This document shows, piece after piece, positions 1 through 8,197 of a stretch of DNA of 64,000 nt. How positions within the stretch are numbered: the first letter of the stretch is position 1; each line of letters opens with the position of its first letter. The stretch spans positions 1,550,001 through 1,614,000 of the forward strand of contig NZ_CP149822.1 in assembly GCF_038396755.1 (NCBI RefSeq). The letters are read 5' to 3'. The DNA comes from Chitinophaga pollutisoli. Its GTDB lineage: Bacteria; Bacteroidota; Bacteroidia; Chitinophagales; Chitinophagaceae. Position numbers and translations under genes: made by a program. The notes beneath the pieces are model-generated. The model saw only the letters and a list, made by a program, of their open reading frames with translations. It was not told the DNA's origin and did no database searches.

Positions 1-94
1 AAAATATACCAGGACGGGCGTTTTGGGCAAATAAAGTCTACCAATCTTGTCGGTTTTATCTGTAATTTTAGCCCGACACAGGTAACTATACGTT

Positions 95-898
95 ATGATG
101 CACCCACTACTCGAATTATTGAAACAGCGGCATGCTGCAGCCGGCGTCGTGGCTTATCCCAGTTCTGAAGCCGTGTGGCAGTTCTGCAACGACCTGATCA
201 ACTGGCTGTTCCCGGAGCATAGCGGCCGGGTGATGGATGATGCTGCCATCGAGCAATACGCGGTGCGGCTGGAAACGCAGCTGAACGAGCTGTTGCAGCA
301 TATTGCCGCGCAATTGCCGGAGTCTCCCGAGGCGGTGAGCCGCCAGTTTATGGAGATGGTGCCGGGCATTTACGCGGATCTGACCAAAGACGCGGAGGCC
401 ATCCTACAGGGCGACCCTGCCGCCACCTGCATCTACGAAGTAATCAGGGCGTATCCCGGATTTTTCGCGATTGCGGCTTACCGCGTGGCGCATGGGCTCC
501 ATTTGCTGGAAGTGCCCCTCCTCCCCCGCGTCATCACCGAATACGCGCACGCCAGAACGGGGGTCGACATCCACCCCGCGGCGGAGATCGCGCCGTATTT
601 CTGTATCGACCATGGCACGGGGATCGTGATCGGCGAAACCACCGTCATCGGCCCACAAGTGAAAATATACCAGGGCGTTACGCTGGGCGCCCTCAGCATC
701 GACAAAACGATGGCCCGCGCCAAGCGCCACCCTACTATCGAGGAAGGCGTGGTAATTTACGCCGGCGCCACTATCCTCGGCGGAGACACCATCATCGGGC
801 ACCACAGCGTCATCGGCGGGAATGTATGGCTCATCAAATCGGTGGAGCCCCATTCCAGGATTTATTACAAAGCAGACGGCAGTATAAAAGTTATTTAA
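95..898 (+). CDS. cysE: Serine O-acetyltransferase
   Basis: This cytoplasmic enzyme transfers acetyl from acetyl-CoA to L-serine, giving O-acetylserine, the first committed step of cysteine synthesis. The 267 residues carry an N-terminal helical domain. From about residue 150 the left-handed beta-helix of hexapeptide repeats follows, with the conserved DIHPAAEIAP, DHGTGIVIGET and YQGVTLGALS stretches. The start is ATG-ATG at 95, and either codon could be used. The next gene, cysM, starts 5 bases after the stop, so the two consecutive pathway steps are co-transcribed. Family assignment is firm from the motifs; the exact start is less certain. Confidence 0.95.
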   Translation: MMHPLLELLKQRHAAAGVVAYPSSEAVWQFCNDLINWLFPEHSGRVMDDAAIEQYAVRLETQLNELLQHIAAQLPESPEAVSRQFMEMVPGIYADLTKDAEAILQGDPAATCIYEVIRAYPGFFAIAAYRVAHGLHLLEVPLLPRVITEYAHARTGVDIHPAAEIAPYFCIDHGTGIVIGETTVIGPQVKIYQGVTLGALSIDKTMARAKRHPTIEEGVVIYAGATILGGDTIIGHHSVIGGNVWLIKSVEPHSRIYYKADGSIKVI

Positions 899-903
899 AT
901 CGT

Positions 904-1787
904 ATGAGCACAGTACTGGATTTAGTGGGCAACACCCCCATGGTGGCCCTGCAACGCATCCCGGAAAACCCCGACGTCACCATCTACGCCAAGCTGGAAG
1001 GCACCAATCCCGGCGGCAGCGTGAAAGACAGGGCGGCCTACGGGATGATCAAAGGCGCGCTCGACCGCGGCGAGATCCGCCCCGGCATCAAACTGATCGA
1101 AGCCACCAGCGGCAACACCGGCATCGCGCTGGCCATGATCGCCAACCTCTTCAACGTGGGAATCGAAATCGTTATGCCCGAAGACGCTACCCGCGAGCGC
1201 GTGCTCACCATGGAAGCCTTCGGCGCGAAAGTAGTGCTCACGCCCAAAGAGCAAAGCATGGAAGGCGCGATCGACTACGCGCATGCGCAGGTGGAAAAAG
1301 GCGGTTATTTCATGCTGAACCAATTCGCCAATCCCGATAACTACGGCATGCACTACCGCACTACCGGCCCCGAGATCTGGCGCGACACGCGGCACGGCAT
1401 CACCCATTTCGTGTCGGCCATGGGCACCACGGGAACGATTATGGGTGTATCACGCTTTTGAAAGAAGTGAAGCCCGGCGTGCAGATTGTAGGCTGCCAGC
1501 CGACCGACGGCAGCAAGATCCCCGGCATCCGCAAATGGCCGGAAGCCTACCTCCCGAAGATTTTCGAGCGGCAGCGGGTAGACCGGATCATGGATATCTC
1601 AGAGGCGGAAGCGCGGGAAATGACCAACCGGCTGGCGCGGGAAGAAGCGATCTTCTGCGGTATGTCCAGCGGTGGCGCAGTAGCGGCGGCAGTAAGGGTA
1701 GCGAAGGAACTAACGAGCGGGGTGATCGTGTGCATCATCTGCGACCGCGGCGACCGCTATCTCAGCACCGATCTTTTCGGACAATAA
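904..1787 (+). CDS. cysM: Cysteine synthase (O-acetylserine sulfhydrylase), frameshifted in this sequence
   Basis: This PLP enzyme makes cysteine from O-acetylserine and sulfide. The first part, from ATG 904, has the PLP lysine in GGSVKDR (about residue 41) and the phosphate-binding EATSGNTG. Frame 1 stops at TGA 1459-1461 after MGVSRF. The protein continues one frame over from 1458 with LKEVKPG and runs to SSGGAVAA and the normal C-terminus at 1787. Adding one T to the TTTT run at 1456-1459 restores one frame of about 294 residues, the family's usual length. Both halves are well conserved, so I favour a homopolymer sequencing error over a pseudogene. The gene sits 5 bases downstream of cysE. 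Confidence 0.88.
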
Positions 1788-1870
1788 TTTCAACTTTCTA
1801 TATCATCAACCATCAATCGGCGGCCGCGCTCCCCAGGGGGCGCGGTTCGTATTTGCGGACGGGCCGGGTC

Positions 1871-1901
1871 AAAAAAAGCTGCGCCCTTTTGGGAGCGCAG
1901 C
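1871..1901 (-). terminator. Rho-independent terminator after pdhB
   Basis: Read on the minus strand, a GCTGCGC...GCGCAGC stem is followed by seven T residues (1871-1877 complement). It lies 28 bases past the pdhB stop. The plus strand has a weaker GC hairpin at about 1824-1845 that may end cysM. Confidence 0.75.
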
Positions 1902-1928
1902 GATGATTATGCACTGTAAAGTTGACAA

Positions 1929-2912
1929 TTACTTTTTCATGTACATCACTTCCTTCACCAGTTTCACCGTACGCTCGATGTCGGGCAGGTACAGTTTCAC
2001 CAGGTTGGGTGCGTAGTGCATGGGCGCGTCTACCGCGGTGATGCGGCGGATGGGAGCGTCCAGGTAGTCGAAACCTTCTTTCTGGATCCGGTAAGAGATC
2101 TCGGAAGAGATGCTGGCGAAGGGCCATTGTTCTTCCACGATCACCAGGCGGTTGGTTTTCTTCACGGACTCCAGGATGGTGAACCAATCGAGGGGGCGGA
2201 TCGTGCGGAGGTCGATTACTTCGGCTTCGATACCTTCTTTCGCCAGCTCTTCGGCTGCGCCGAGGGCTACTTTCATCATTTTGTTGAAAGACACGATGGT
2301 GACGTCCTTACCGGCGCGTTTGATATCCGCTTTACCGATGGGGATGATGTATTCTTCTTCAGGAACTTCGCCCATGTCGCCGTACATCTGCTCGGATTCC
2401 ATGAAAACCACGGGATCTTCGTCGCGGATGGCGGCTTTGAGCAGACCTTTCGCATCGTAAGGATTGGATACGGAGATCACTTTCAGACCGGGAATATTGG
2501 CGTAATAGCTTTCAAATGCGGTGGAGTGCTGTGCTCCCAGCTGGCCTGCAGAACCGTTGGCGCCGCGGAAAACGATGGGACAACCTACCTGTCCGCCGGA
2601 CATAGCCAGCATTTTGGAGGCGGTGTTGAGGATCTGGTCGAGTGCCAGTACGGCGAAGTTCCAGGTCATGAATTCCACGATCGGACGGAGGCCGTTCTGT
2701 GCGGCGCCCACACCGATAGCGGTAAAACCCAGCTCGGCGATCGGGGTATCAATGATACGGCGTGCACCGAATTCATCGAGCATTCCCTGGCTAACTTTAT
2801 AGGCACCGTTGTACTCTGCCACTTCCTCTCCCATCAGGAACACCCGTTCGTCACGGCGCATTTCTTCCTGCATGGCTTCTCTTAAGGCTTGTCTGAAGGC
2901 TATCTGACGCAT
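1929..2912 (-). CDS. pdhB: Pyruvate dehydrogenase E1 component, beta subunit
   Basis: This is the beta chain of the thiamine-diphosphate E1 enzyme that decarboxylates pyruvate and passes the acetyl group to E2 lipoyl domains. The 327 residues match the family length. The transketolase pyrimidine-binding domain comes first ([49 protein letters not shown]) and the C-terminal transketolase domain from about residue 200 ([21 protein letters not shown]). The GAQHS histidine is typical of pyruvate rather than branched-chain enzymes, so that assignment is likely but not proven. No E1 alpha or E2 gene lies in the window. Confidence 0.93.
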   Translation of the reverse strand: MRQIAFRQALREAMQEEMRRDERVFLMGEEVAEYNGAYKVSQGMLDEFGARRIIDTPIAELGFTAIGVGAAQNGLRPIVEFMTWNFAVLALDQILNTASKMLAMSGGQVGCPIVFRGANGSAGQLGAQHSTAFESYYANIPGLKVISVSNPYDAKGLLKAAIRDEDPVVFMESEQMYGDMGEVPEEEYIIPIGKADIKRAGKDVTIVSFNKMMKVALGAAEELAKEGIEAEVIDLRTIRPLDWFTILESVKKTNRLVIVEEQWPFASISSEISYRIQKEGFDYLDAPIRRITAVDAPMHYAPNLVKLYLPDIERTVKLVKEVMYMKK

Positions 2913-2996
2913 TTGATTCTTTACTATATGTTTAATGATGTTCCTTTTTGAAAAGGCAGGGCAAATTTATCGTTTGTTTCCCAAAAAGCAAAGGAA

Positions 2997-4169
2997 TTAG
3001 ATTTTCTCTATGATCATTGCGCTGGCGCCCCCGCCCCCGTTGCATATCCCGGCAACGCCGAAACGGCCGTTTTCCTGCCGCAGGATGGAGGTGAGGCTCA
3101 CGATGATACGCGCGCCGGAACAGCCGATCGGGTGCCCCAGGGCCACGGCTCCGCCCCAAACATTAAGTTTTTCGCCCGGGATGCCCAGGTCCTTTTCATT
3201 GGCCAGCGCCACGCAGGAGAACGCTTCGTTGATTTCCACGAAATCCATCTGCCCGATCTCCATTTTCGCCTTCGCGAGAGCGTTATTCACCGCTTTCACG
3301 GGCGTGGTGGTGAACCATTCCGGCGCCTGGCTGGCGTCGGCGAAGCTCACGATCTTTGCTAAAGGCTTGAGGCCCAGCTCTTTCACCTTCTCCCGGCTCG
3401 CCAGCACCACCGCGGCGGCGCCGTCGTTGATCTTGGAAGCGTTGGCGGCGGTGATCGTCCCGTCTTTCTGGAACGCCGGCTTCAGGGTAGCCATTTTCTC
3501 GAAGTTCACTTTTTTGAATTCTTCGTCTTCGCTCACAGTTACGGGCGATTTGCCGCCGGTGGTCACCGGAACGATCTCCCCGGCAAAATATCCTTTTTCC
3601 CAGGCCGTTGCCGCGCGCTGGTAGCTTTGTTTGGCGTAATTGTCCTGGTCTTCACGGGAGATTTTATACTCCGCCGCACAGATTTCAGCGGCGTTGCCCA
3701 TGTGGAAATCTTTATACGGATCCCACAGGCCGTCGCGCAGGATACCGTCGATCACGGCGCCGTGTCCGAGGCGGTAGCCGTTGCGGGCTTTATCGAGATA
3801 ATACGGTATGTTGCTCATGGATTCCATGCCGCCGGCCACCACGATATCGTTATCGCCGAGCAGGATGCTCTGGGCGCCGAGCATGATGGCTTTCATGCCG
3901 GAAGCGCACACTTTGTTCACGGTAGTGCAGGGCACGGTGTTGGGGAGCCCTGCATAAAGGCTTGCCTGGTTGGCGGGCGCCTGGCCGATGTTGGCGCTGA
4001 TCACATTTCCCATATACACTTCCTGCACCTGCTCCTTCGCCACGCCGGCGCGCTCCAGGGCGGCGGCGATGACCGTAGCGCCCAACGTGGTGGCGGGAAC
4101 CGACGCCAAAGCGCCGTTGAATGCCCCTATCGGGGTTCTGGCTACGGATACGATAAATACTTCTCTCAT
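2997..4169 (-). CDS. Acetyl-CoA C-acyltransferase (thiolase)
   Basis: This is a thiolase II family enzyme that condenses two acetyl-CoA or cleaves 3-ketoacyl-CoA. The 390 residues match the family. The acylation cysteine is in NKVCASGMKA (about residue 88), the NEAF motif and GHPIGCSGAR hold the catalytic His and second Cys, and the chain ends in the glycine-rich GICNGGGGASAMI. It lies 84 bases upstream of pdhB on the same strand and may be co-transcribed. Whether it works in beta-oxidation or acetoacetyl-CoA synthesis cannot be told here, so no gene symbol is given. Confidence 0.93.
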   Translation of the reverse strand: MREVFIVSVARTPIGAFNGALASVPATTLGATVIAAALERAGVAKEQVQEVYMGNVISANIGQAPANQASLYAGLPNTVPCTTVNKVCASGMKAIMLGAQSILLGDNDIVVAGGMESMSNIPYYLDKARNGYRLGHGAVIDGILRDGLWDPYKDFHMGNAAEICAAEYKISREDQDNYAKQSYQRAATAWEKGYFAGEIVPVTTGGKSPVTVSEDEEFKKVNFEKMATLKPAFQKDGTITAANASKINDGAAAVVLASREKVKELGLKPLAKIVSFADASQAPEWFTTTPVKAVNNALAKAKMEIGQMDFVEINEAFSCVALANEKDLGIPGEKLNVWGGAVALGHPIGCSGARIIVSLTSILRQENGRFGVAGICNGGGGASAMIIEKI

Positions 4170-4397
4170 AAGTTAATGTTCCTCATGTTTTGGTGGAATC
4201 CCCAAATATACCGATTTGCCGGGCCGCCGCCAAAACGCCGCCTTTCATGAAATTTCCTGTAAGTTTGCATTTGCTTCCATCATCAAACATTTGATAGAAA
4301 CCGGTATCAGGAAAACCAGTTTTTGCCGCAAAAAATGGATGGTTTTGAAACAAATTGCGTAATTTTTTGACAGACGCCAGATAACAGACGACCGGCT

Positions 4398-6398
4398 TTG
4401 ATCACCCAAAATACCATACAGCAAATCCTCCACCGCATCGATATCATCGATGTGGTCGGCGCATTCGTGAAACTGAAGAAACGCGGCGCCAATTATATGG
4501 GCCTCTGCCCTTTCCATAACGAAAAATCTCCCTCTTTCACCGTTTCCGGCACCAAGGAAATCTACAAATGCTTCGGCTGCGGCAAAAGCGGGAATGCGAT
4601 CAATTTCGTGATGGAGCACGAAAAGTACTCCTATGTGGAAGCCATCCGCTGGCTCGCGCAACGCTACCAGGTAGAGATCGAAGAAACGGAAGTCAGCCCC
4701 GAAGTGAAGCAGCGCCAGCAAATGGCCGACAGCCTTTTCATCATCAACAACTTCGCCCGGGATTATTTCGTCAAAACCCTCTTCGAAACCGACGAAGGCC
4801 AGAACGTGGGCCTTTCCTATTTCGAAGAACGCGGGTTCTCCGAAGAGATCATCCGCAAATTCCAGCTGGGGTACGCCCTCAACCTGCGCGAAGCGTTCGT
4901 CCGGGAAGCGCAACATAAAGGCTACAACCTGGAATACCTCCAGAAAACGGGCCTCGTTACCGTCCGCAACGATCAGCCGATCGACAACTACCGCGGCCGC
5001 GTCATCTTCCCCATCCACAACCAGAGCGGGAAAGTACTCGGATTCGGCGCGCGCATCCTCGTCAAATCCGACCGCGCGCCCAAATACATCAACTCCCCCG
5101 AAAACGATATTTACGTCAAAAGCAAGGTGCTGTACGGCACCTACTTCGCGCGGCACGCCATTGACAAGCTCGACGAATGCCTGCTGGTGGAAGGCTATAC
5201 CGACGTGATTTCCCTGCACCAGGCCGGTATCGAAAACGTGGTGGCCTCTTCCGGCACCTCGCTCACCACCGACCAGCTGCGGCTCATCAAGAAATACACC
5301 AACAACCTCACCATCCTCTACGATGGCGACAACGCCGGCATCAAGGCCGCGCTCCGCGGGTTGGACATGGCCATCGAAGAAGGGCTGAACGTCAAACTGG
5401 CGCTGGTGCCCGATAAAGAGGACCCGGACAGTTACGTGCGGAAGATCGGCGCGGAGGCGTTCCGGCAATTCATCGCCGACAACAAACAGGATTTCATCCT
5501 CTTCAAGTTGCACGTTTCCATGAAGGAAGCGGGCAACGATTCCACGCGCAAGTCGCAGCTCGTGAACGAGATCGCGGAAACCATCGCGCGGATCGATAAA
5601 GTGGAGGATTTCACCCGCCAGCAGGATTATATCCGCCAGTGCAGCCAGTTGCTGAAAATCGACGAAGAAAGGCTGGTGGATCTGGTAAACAAATTCATCC
5701 GCGACCGCCTTTCCAAACAGGCGCTCAACGAGCAGAGCGGGAAAAAGAAAGGCGGGTTCGATGGGCCTCCCCCGACCGAAGACGGCCCTTCACTGGCGGA
5801 AATGTACCCCGAGTACTTCCCCGACGGCGCCGAAACGCCCGCAGCGCCATCCGAAAACATCTTCAACACTTCCGAACGCCAGGAGCGCGAGCTGATCAAG
5901 ATCCTGCTGCGCTTCGGCGATAAGGTCTTCGACGAGGAACAAAAAACAACCGTCGCCGATTACATCTTCCATCTCCCCTACGATTTCGAATCCCTTTCCG
6001 AAAACGAAATCGTGAAACGCATCCTGCGCGAATACAAGGAAGCGTACGACCAGGGCTCTATCCCGGATAAGAAAATGTTCCTCTACCATCCCGACAACGA
6101 TGTAGCGCGGAATGTGGCCATCATCCTGGAAGACAAGGAAGCGGAGCTGAGCGCGGCCTGGAAAGAGCGGTTCGAGATTAAGACCGTTTATGGCGACGAC
6201 GCCTTCCGACGCGATACCATCAGCGCCACCAATTATCTCATCATCCGGAAAATCCAGAAACTGATCGCGGAAAACCAGCAGGAAATGAGCAGTACGGAAG
6301 ATTACGAAGCGCAAATCCGCTGCCTGGAGATGGACAAGCATCTCAAGCAGATCATGAAGGAGCTCACCGAAGGCGTGGGCACCGTTATTTTCAAGTAG
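4398..6398 (+). CDS. dnaG: DNA primase
   Basis: DnaG makes RNA primers at the replication fork together with the DnaB helicase. The CHC2 zinc finger is C37, H40, C58 and C61 within LCPFHNEKSPSFTV and KCFGCGKSG. The Toprim domain follows with EGYTDVISLHQAG and LYDGDNAGIKAA, and the C-terminal part (from about residue 480) is the helicase-interacting region. The start is TTG at 4398: the frame is closed by TGA at 4368-4370 and no ATG or GTG lies between, and the resulting N-terminus (ITQNTIQQIL) fits the family. It is transcribed divergently from the thiolase; the 228-base gap holds no recognisable promoter box. Confidence 0.95.
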   Translation: MITQNTIQQILHRIDIIDVVGAFVKLKKRGANYMGLCPFHNEKSPSFTVSGTKEIYKCFGCGKSGNAINFVMEHEKYSYVEAIRWLAQRYQVEIEETEVSPEVKQRQQMADSLFIINNFARDYFVKTLFETDEGQNVGLSYFEERGFSEEIIRKFQLGYALNLREAFVREAQHKGYNLEYLQKTGLVTVRNDQPIDNYRGRVIFPIHNQSGKVLGFGARILVKSDRAPKYINSPENDIYVKSKVLYGTYFARHAIDKLDECLLVEGYTDVISLHQAGIENVVASSGTSLTTDQLRLIKKYTNNLTILYDGDNAGIKAALRGLDMAIEEGLNVKLALVPDKEDPDSYVRKIGAEAFRQFIADNKQDFILFKLHVSMKEAGNDSTRKSQLVNEIAETIARIDKVEDFTRQQDYIRQCSQLLKIDEERLVDLVNKFIRDRLSKQALNEQSGKKKGGFDGPPPTEDGPSLAEMYPEYFPDGAETPAAPSENIFNTSERQERELIKILLRFGDKVFDEEQKTTVADYIFHLPYDFESLSENEIVKRILREYKEAYDQGSIPDKKMFLYHPDNDVARNVAIILEDKEAELSAAWKERFEIKTVYGDDAFRRDTISATNYLIIRKIQKLIAENQQEMSSTEDYEAQIRCLEMDKHLKQIMKELTEGVGTVIFK

Positions 6399-6413
6399 TT
6401 TAAGGGAACAACG

Positions 6414-6905
6414 TTATTTCCGCTCCCACGTTTCGAACGTAAAGGCGTAGGCATGCTTTTCGTCGGCCGGATGGTCTTCGGCATGAACGCGCTTCCATTC
6501 CGCAGGGTCTACTTCGGGGAAAAAGGCGTCGCCTTCCACCGTGGTGTGTACGCGGGTGAGATAGATGCGATCGATCTGCGGCCAGGCCTGGTTGATGATT
6601 TCCATCCCTCCGATCACGAAAATTTCCTTTACATCGTCCTGCTCCGCGAGCGCGAGGGCATCGGCCAGGGAATGCACGACCGACACCCCGGCCGGAGCAT
6701 AGTCCTGCTGCCGGGTGATAACGATATTATGGCGCCCTTTGAGCGTGGCGCCGCCGAGGGATTCGAAGGTTTTACGGCCCATGATCACGGGGAATCCGTA
6801 GGTGGTATTCTTGAAGAATTTGAAATCGTCGGGCAGTTTCCAGGGGAGCTGGTTGTTGATACCGATGACGTTATTCTCGGAAGCGGCTACTATTACGGAA
6901 ATCAT
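6414..6905 (-). CDS. folA: Dihydrofolate reductase
   Basis: This enzyme reduces dihydrofolate to tetrahydrofolate with NADPH, recycling the folate oxidised by thymidylate synthase next door. The 163 residues show the family order: [18 protein letters not shown] at the N-terminus, the [10 protein letters not shown] helix, [10 protein letters not shown], and IFVIGGMEI. Its ATG overlaps the thyA stop by four bases (ATGA, 6902-6905), so translation is probably coupled. It ends 15 bases from the convergent dnaG stop. Confidence 0.96.
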   Translation of the reverse strand: MISVIVAASENNVIGINNQLPWKLPDDFKFFKNTTYGFPVIMGRKTFESLGGATLKGRHNIVITRQQDYAPAGVSVVHSLADALALAEQDDVKEIFVIGGMEIINQAWPQIDRIYLTRVHTTVEGDAFFPEVDPAEWKRVHAEDHPADEKHAYAFTFETWERK

Positions 6906-7696
6906 ACGGCTACGGGGGCTTTGATGTGAGGGTGCGACTGGTAATTTTCCAGGGTGAAATCTTCGTATTGGAAAGCGAAGATATCCTTCACATCCGGGTT
7001 CAGTTTCATTACCGGCAGCGGGAACGGTTCGCGCTCGAGCTGGAGGCGGGCTTGTTCGAAGTGGTTATTGTAGAGATGGACGTCTCCGAAGCTGTGGACG
7101 AATTCGCCCGGCTGGAGGCCGCACACCTGCGCGATCATGAGTGTGAGCAATGCGTAAGACGCGATATTGAAAGGGACGCCCAGGAAAACGTCGGCGCTGC
7201 GCTGGTAAAGCTGGCAGCTCAGTTTGCCGTCGGCCACGTAAAACTGGAAGAGGCAGTGGCAGGGGCTGAGGGCCATTTGCGGCAGGTCGGCCACATTCCA
7301 GGCGTTGACGATGAGGCGGCGGGAGTCCGGGTTCTTTTTGATCTGCTCCACCACGTCGGTGATCTGGTCGTACGTTTTACCGTCGGCGCCTTCCCAGCTG
7401 CGCCATTGCTTGCCGTACACGGGCCCGAGGTCCCCTTCGGCGCTGGCCCATTCGTCCCATATCTTCACCCCATGCTCCTGGAGGTAATGCACGTTGGTAT
7501 CGCCTTTCAGGAACCAGAGCAGTTCGTAAATGATGGATTTGAGGTGCAGTTTCTTGGTGGTGACCATGGGGAAGCCCTGCTGCAGATCGAAGCGCATCTG
7601 GTAGCCAAAACAGCTGCGGGTGCCGGTTCCGGTGCGGTCAGTTTTGTCCGCCCCGTTGTCGAGGATATGTTGGAGGAGGTCTTTATACTGTTGCAT
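6902..7696 (-). CDS. thyA: Thymidylate synthase
   Basis: ThyA methylates dUMP to dTMP using methylene-tetrahydrofolate. The 264 residues, from ATG 7696, carry the nucleophile in [13 protein letters not shown], the [17 protein letters not shown] block and the HLYNNH segment. A GTG six bases upstream (7702) is in frame, but [12 protein letters not shown] is the usual N-terminus, and a TAAGTTTG -7 box ends only 8 bases before this ATG, which argues against a longer form. It forms an overlapping operon with folA. Confidence 0.96.
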   Translation of the reverse strand: MQQYKDLLQHILDNGADKTDRTGTGTRSCFGYQMRFDLQQGFPMVTTKKLHLKSIIYELLWFLKGDTNVHYLQEHGVKIWDEWASAEGDLGPVYGKQWRSWEGADGKTYDQITDVVEQIKKNPDSRRLIVNAWNVADLPQMALSPCHCLFQFYVADGKLSCQLYQRSADVFLGVPFNIASYALLTLMIAQVCGLQPGEFVHSFGDVHLYNNHFEQARLQLEREPFPLPVMKLNPDVKDIFAFQYEDFTLENYQSHPHIKAPVAV

Positions 7697-7704
7697 ATAC
7701 ACTG

Positions 7705-7733
7705 CAAACTTAATGGTAAATGAAGAAATTCAA
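7705..7733 (-). promoter_or_regulatory. Promoter of thyA-folA
   Basis: On the minus strand TTG (7731-7733 complement), 18 bases, then TAAGTTTG (7705-7712) match the Bacteroidota -33/-7 pattern. The predicted start of transcription falls within a few bases of the ATG. Confidence 0.5.
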
Positions 7734-8197
7734 TACATTTTCTCCTGGTTACCTTCAGGTACGTTACTGCTCCTCTGCCGCAGCGCGCTACAAATAGCAG
7801 GATGAAATAATATAACCTAATCCGCACACATAAACAAATCCCGTTTTCCGTAAATTTCGTTAATCTGCAAAAGTGAACCTGGCCCCATGGCGTTACAACA
7901 ACCAAAACCGGCAAATAGCATCAATTCCGATATTTAACCAATTGAAAAACAAGCAAGGATAAACACCCGACAATTAGCAGCAACACGTATTGAAAAACAG
8001 GACCTGACTGAAAAACCAAAACAGCAGAAGTCAAGACAAATTAGCAGCAGATGTATGTAGCAGCAAGGCCATATCGGTGCGGGAGGGTCCTCTAAATCTA
8101 ACCTGACATGCGCTATCAAGCCACAGATCCGTAGCAGCAACGGCATACCGTGTTTTTTATCAACCTCACCATTTACAAACCTCTAAATCGCCAGCAC
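7734..8197 (+). other. Long noncoding leader upstream of SusC
   Basis: This stretch of about 460 bases has no convincing gene. It holds four copies of TAGCAGCA (listed separately) and no TAnnTTTG box on the plus strand; the nearest approach is TAAATTTC at about 7852. It probably contains the regulatory region and 5-prime leader of the SusC/SusD pair. Confidence 0.5.
7975..8139 (+). repeat. Four copies of the octamer TAGCAGCA
   Basis: Exact copies lie at 7975-7982, 8042-8049, 8058-8065 and 8132-8139, all in the same orientation, inside the leader of the SusC gene. Offsets are 67, 16 and 74 bases. They may be protein binding sites, though chance cannot be excluded from one region. Confidence 0.5.

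Noticed and set aside
7975..8139. TAGCAGCA repeats as a CRISPR or transposon end
   Set aside because: Octamers are too short and irregularly spaced, and no transposase or cas gene is present.
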